Origin: Clostridiaceae bacterium
GTDB taxonomy: Bacteria; Bacillota; Clostridia; Lachnospirales; Lachnospiraceae
Length of the DNA stretch: 64,000 nucleotides
Assembly (NCBI GenBank): GCA_910574345.1
Contig: CAJSZV010000012.1
Span: forward strand, 91,474-155,473
Reading direction: 5' to 3'
Both the position numbers and the translations under genes were made by a program. Positions 60,913 to 64,000 of the stretch are shown here, piece after piece. A model generated the notes under the pieces. The model made no database searches, was not told the DNA's origin, and saw only the letters and a list, made by a program, of their open reading frames with translations. The number at the start of each line of letters is the position of its first letter. Position 1 is the stretch's first letter.

Positions 60913-61271
60913 TCACTCAAATATAAACTTTCCGAAAAGAAAAGCGACAGAGCTTTTAGTCTCTGCCACTGGCTGCCTATGCGAAAACGATTTCCTCGTT
61001 CACAATCTCCATCGCTCAAGCCCGATTGAAGCGGAAGCTCTTTCCCTGCAAGTTCTGCCGCCTGGCTGCTCATGCGGGTAATCAGGACTGTGTTCTGCCC
61101 GTGGCGGTACATGGCGGATGCAATCTCCCGGATCTGCTCCGACGTCTTTCCCGCCCCGTAGATTACCTCGGCAATGCCCTGACGCACAGCCCGATGGTGA
61201 TCCAGTTTTGCAAATCCCAGATCCTCGAACGGGGCTTCCTTCAGCCGGAGCATGGCCGCATCAATCGACAT
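60909..61271 (-). pseudogene. larB: larB fragment
   Basis: SIDAAMLRLKEAPFEDLGFA, KLDHHRAVRQGIAEVIYGAG and KTSEQIREIASAMYRHGQ are the N-terminal part of LarB, the AIR-carboxylase-related enzyme that begins nickel-pincer cofactor synthesis. The first 15 or so residues and the whole catalytic C-terminal domain are missing. After ITRMSSQAAEL the frame loses resemblance. No larC or larE is nearby. It is a relic at the edge of the cassette. Confidence 0.75.
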
Positions 61272-61375
61272 TTAATGAAAAAGTGATATTTTCTTCTGCT
61301 CCAAACAAATGCCTCCGTTTCCGCCATCGGGGCAGTGACTGTGTTTTTCTCATCTGTTAATCCATCCTTTCCAAA

Positions 61376-62206
61376 TTATTCTGCAGGCTTTAACGGCCCA
61401 TAGAAATAACTGGACGTGGCACCGCCATCGATCAGGAACGTGGCACCGGTAATAAAGGCTCCCTTATTGCTCATCAGAAGCTCCGCTACATTCGCAACTT
61501 CATCCGCAGTCCCCGGACGCCCTGCAGGACAGCTGGCAAACATATTTTTATAGAAGTCCCCACGAGGACCATTAAATTCGTCAACAGCCAGCGGAGTCAC
61601 AATAATGCCGGGAGCAATATCATTGATGCGTGCACCGCGCCTGCCCCATTTGACCGCCTCTGCCATGACGCGCTTTTCATTGCAGCGCTTTGCCATCTGG
61701 TATGCGTGCAGGGTATCCCGGATATGATCCGGCTGCAGCAGCGGGAGTTTCAGCAGTTCTTCGGCAGGGGTTACAGCCAGAAGTTCATCTTCCTCAGCTG
61801 TCAGCGCAGGCATACGCCAGCCGGACTGACTGGAGATCGTGACACCCACGCCGCCCTCTTTGATTACTTTTCCGACTTCCTCCAGCAAAACGGCGGTGCC
61901 GTATAAATCCACTTTCAGGATTGCCTCGATGGGAGCCTGGCTGGGCGAAACGCCTGCCGCATTGACAAGCATGGAAATTTCCCCATATTTCTTCGCTTCT
62001 GTAATCAGGTTCCTGATGGATTCACGGGAAGATAAGTCCATTTCCACAGGTTCCACGTCAAAGCCTGCATCATTCATAATTTTCGCAATGGTCTGAGCGT
62101 TTTCTATCTTCTTGTCGCCTACAATAATCTTCATTCCATAGCCCATTCTCCGGGCAATCGCCATCCCGATCTGTCCTGCTCCGGTTAAGATCATGACATC
62201 TTTCAT
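61376..62206 (-). CDS. SDR-family oxidoreductase
   Basis: This 276-residue protein has the cofactor motif MILTGAGQIGMAIARRMGYG, slightly atypical for SDRs (GAGQIG). NAAG is in SMLVNAAGVSPSQAP, the Ser region in VGVTISSQSGWRM, and YxxxK in LHAYQMAKRCNEKR. The end reads GAFITGATFLIDGGATSSYF. AGGAGAAAACATAA precedes the ATG. It follows a broken CMD-family gene and a broken aldo-keto reductase, so it may be the surviving member of a small redox operon. Confidence 0.9.
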   Translation of the reverse strand: MKDVMILTGAGQIGMAIARRMGYGMKIIVGDKKIENAQTIAKIMNDAGFDVEPVEMDLSSRESIRNLITEAKKYGEISMLVNAAGVSPSQAPIEAILKVDLYGTAVLLEEVGKVIKEGGVGVTISSQSGWRMPALTAEEDELLAVTPAEELLKLPLLQPDHIRDTLHAYQMAKRCNEKRVMAEAVKWGRRGARINDIAPGIIVTPLAVDEFNGPRGDFYKNMFASCPAGRPGTADEVANVAELLMSNKGAFITGATFLIDGGATSSYFYGPLKPAE

Positions 62207-62224
62207 TTATGTTTTCTCCTGTTC

Positions 62225-62976
62225 TTATTTGTTCTCTGCCGCTTTATTGACACATCCCAATGCGTTGAGGCTTCTCGGATAACCGATATACGGCAGGCAC
62301 TGGGAAATGATTTTGATAAGGAATGCCTTGTCATTCCCGATCTTCATATTTGCGGCAGCATGACTGGTAAGCTGAGGCTCACAGCCGCCCTGTGCTGCCA
62401 GGAAACAGAACGTGATCATTTCCCGCTGCTTATAATCAAGCCCTGTTCGGGTATAATAGTCCCCAAAACAGTTAGCAGCCAGCGGTTAATATGACGGCTT
62501 TCCTCCGGTCCGGACTTCCAGAAATCCCGCATATTTTCTCCGAAAATATCCACCTGCGCCTGTGTACCTGCTTCGCGGCGGTTTTCCATTGTGGTTGTTG
62601 CCTGACCGGGCAGCGGAAGGCTGATCCCGCTCTCCTGCAATACTTCATTGGTAATCTTCAGGAAAGGAAATACCCTGCCAATGCCGAGATAGGCCGCAGC
62701 CTGATAGACAATCTCTTTTACCTCTGTCGGAGTCACGCCGAAATTTAACGCCGCAGGAAGCATGGCACGGTACTCATCACTGCCCTGGCAGCCAAGCAGC
62801 GTCGCCAAAATCGCTATAAAACGAGTCTTGTCATCCAAATCATCCTGATTGACCACTTCGTCAAAAGCAAAGTTGTCAAACCGTTCAATAAACTCCGGAT
62901 TCGTTTCTGAAAATGCGGAAACATGATCCGGAAACATTTTCTCATGATACTTTTTTGCAAATTCACTGATTGCCAT
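62225..62976 (-). pseudogene. Carboxymuconolactone decarboxylase-family gene, frameshifted
   Basis: The first 165 codons from ATG 62976 are a normal CMD/AhpD-like protein (AILATLLGCQGSDEYRAMLP, YQAAAYLGIGRVFPFLKITN). At about 62485 the frame shifts: the original continuation NCFGDYYTRTGLDYKQREMI, TFCFLAAQGGCEPQLTSHAA is intact in another frame to 62225. The DNA at the break fits loss of one TGGC from a TGGC repeat. Gene order suggests translation into the SDR is now unlinked. Inactive unless corrected by slippage. Confidence 0.85.
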
Positions 62977-62989
62977 TTTTTATTCTCCT

Positions 62990-63839
62990 TTACTTGTCAA
63001 ATTCTTTTGCCACTTCGGTAAGAAGCTCCCTGACCGGAAGATGCTGGGGACAAATATGTTCGCATTTGCCGCATTTGATACAGTCAGATGCCCGGCTGCC
63101 TTCTTTCGTATGCACGTTGTTGTAGTAATAATCTGTGTTCCAGTTTTGAAACTGTTTTTTTGCGTTCAGGCAGGCAAACAGATCGGGAATTGCAATCTGC
63201 TTCGGGCATCCGTCGGTGCAGTACCGGCAGGCCGTACAGGGGATCAGCCCCTGTGCGCGGAAAATCTCCCGCACTTTTACAATGGCCTCCTGTTCTTTCG
63301 CGGAAAGGGGAACAAAATCCTTCATGAAACTGATATTGTCCCTCATCATTTCCATATTTCCCATGCCGGAGAGCACCATCATAATGCCGTCAAATCCTGC
63401 CGCAAAACGGATGGCGTAACTGGCGTTGCTGCCTCCATGTAGCCCATCCAGAATCTCCTGGGCCTCCCTGGGCAGGTTGATCAGGCTGCCTCCCTTAACC
63501 GGCTCCATGACGATCACCGGTTTCCCATATTTCCTGCAGACCTCATAGCATTTCCGGCTTTCCACAGAGGCATCCTCATAGTCCACATAGTTAAACTGGA
63601 TCTGTACCACCTCAATCTGCGGATTCTCGTCCAGAATCTGCTCCAGCACGGAAGCCTTATCATGGAAGGAAATGCCGAAGTGCCTGATCTTTCCTTCCGC
63701 CTTCAGTTCCAGTGCAGTTTCATATGCATGGCAGCTTTTGAATTTCTCATATATCTCGGCGCTTTGGGCGTGCATGAGATAAAAGTCGAAGTATTCCACG
63801 CCGCAGGCTGCAAGCTGGCTTTCAAACAGCGGCCTGATC
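62990..63839 (-). pseudogene. Aldo/keto reductase with ferredoxin tail, cut by an insertion
   Basis: Surviving residues show the AKR barrel (YFDFYLMHAQSAEIYEKFKS, KIRHFGISFHDKASVLEQIL, VIVMEPVKGGSLINL) and a C-terminal iron-sulfur region, CTACRYCTDGCPKQIAIPDL and CIKCGKCEHICPQHLPVREL. The frame is open leftward from RPLFESQLAACG but ends at a TAA where IS-like DNA begins near 63840, so about 100 N-terminal residues (cofactor and Tyr site) are absent here. An internal ATG at 63799 gives no complete enzyme. Confidence 0.82.
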
Positions 63840-64000
63840 TGTGATTATTCTAAAACTTGGGAGCCACTAATTTAAAGCTTGAGAGCCACCTGAAATCTGT
63901 TCTTATTTTAATGCTTGGGAGCCGCCTATAGATACAAGATATAGTTGTAGTCAAAGTACCGTGAATTATCCAGAGTAATTTAGAAATGTTCCTAAATATG
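63840..64000. mobile_element. End of an insertion sequence (IS21-like terminal repeats)
   Basis: The AKR homology stops at about 63840, followed by TGATTATTC. Three related repeats follow: CTTGGGAGCCACT at 63856, GCTTGAGAGCCACCT at 63877 and GCTTGGGAGCCGCCT at 63913. Multiple terminal repeats beginning near a 5' TG are typical of IS21-family ends. No transposase codons lie inside the window, so family and orientation remain open. Confidence 0.6.

Noticed and set aside
63856..63927. Three related repeats considered as a CRISPR fragment
   Set aside because: Spacing is uneven (22 and 36 bp) and copies differ; terminal repeats of an insertion sequence fit better.

Overview
The window looks like chromosome of a gut Clostridium of the Lachnospiraceae type. 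The inference rests on gene content: class III fructose-bisphosphatase, aminopeptidase C, NlpC/P60 and M23 cell-wall enzymes, LplB/LplC-type sugar permeases with a YesN-like AraC regulator, and tRNA genes without an encoded CCA. Most genes are on the minus strand, with strong GGAGG-type ribosome sites and many ATGA or TTGA overlaps. No rRNA, CRISPR array or complete mobile element is visible.

Layout. 1-2721: 5' part of a polyphosphate-polymerase (VTC) domain gene and an OmpR-type two-component pair. 2899-9372: an operon of SDR, fumarate-reductase-like flavoprotein, ankyrin-GH43 fusion and Old Yellow Enzyme. 9373-11100: a graveyard of truncated genes. 11181-26912: a large sugar-acid/polysaccharide locus, transcribed right to left: Gfo/Idh/MocA dehydrogenase, solute-binding lipoprotein, heparinase II/III-type lyase, TIM-barrel isomerase, second dehydrogenase, membrane AraC regulator, third dehydrogenase, two permeases, 2,3-diketo-L-gulonate reductase, second isomerase-like protein and a dihydroorotate-dehydrogenase-like ferredoxin protein. 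27211-27806: five tRNAs (Pro, Gly, Arg, His, then Gln on its own promoter). 27909-34044: housekeeping and cell-wall genes (YfcE-like phosphoesterases, RdgB, papain-like protease, RlmL-like methylase, rhodanese, a tiny Asn/Gln-rich protein, NlpC/P60). 34349-46905: extracellular flavin reductase lipoprotein, HAAS/DUF1700 membrane protein, fbp, MBL hydrolase, M23 peptidase with tandem repeats, 8-oxoguanine glycosylase, dGTPase, aminopeptidase C and an XRE regulator divergent from a ROK kinase. 48536-53195: PilZ protein, a collapsed two-component system, a P-loop kinase/nitrilase/Nudix triple fusion and the DUF6179/DUF6323 pair. 53570-64000: accessory DNA with an ECF-type sigma factor, DUF2461, broken MBL and MATE genes, an HTH/two-component/ABC-exporter cassette, a larB fragment and an SDR/CMD/aldo-keto reductase cluster. 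That last cluster carries a frameshift and is cut at its edge by what looks like the end of an insertion sequence.

How it fits together. The sugar locus has importer parts, a lyase and redox/isomerase enzymes for uronate-like products, but no ATPase (presumably shared and encoded elsewhere). Three Gfo/Idh/MocA enzymes with two AP-endonuclease-fold isomerases suggest oxidation-elimination chemistry on glycosides. The neighbouring operon holds the three enzyme classes (ene-reductase, SDR, flavoprotein reductase) used elsewhere to reduce aromatic aglycones or steroids. A joint glycoside-plus-aglycone pathway is the most interesting hypothesis here, and it is inference. The window also has an unusual number of decayed genes, at least ten, including a probable type III toxin remnant and a response-regulator/kinase deletion chimera.
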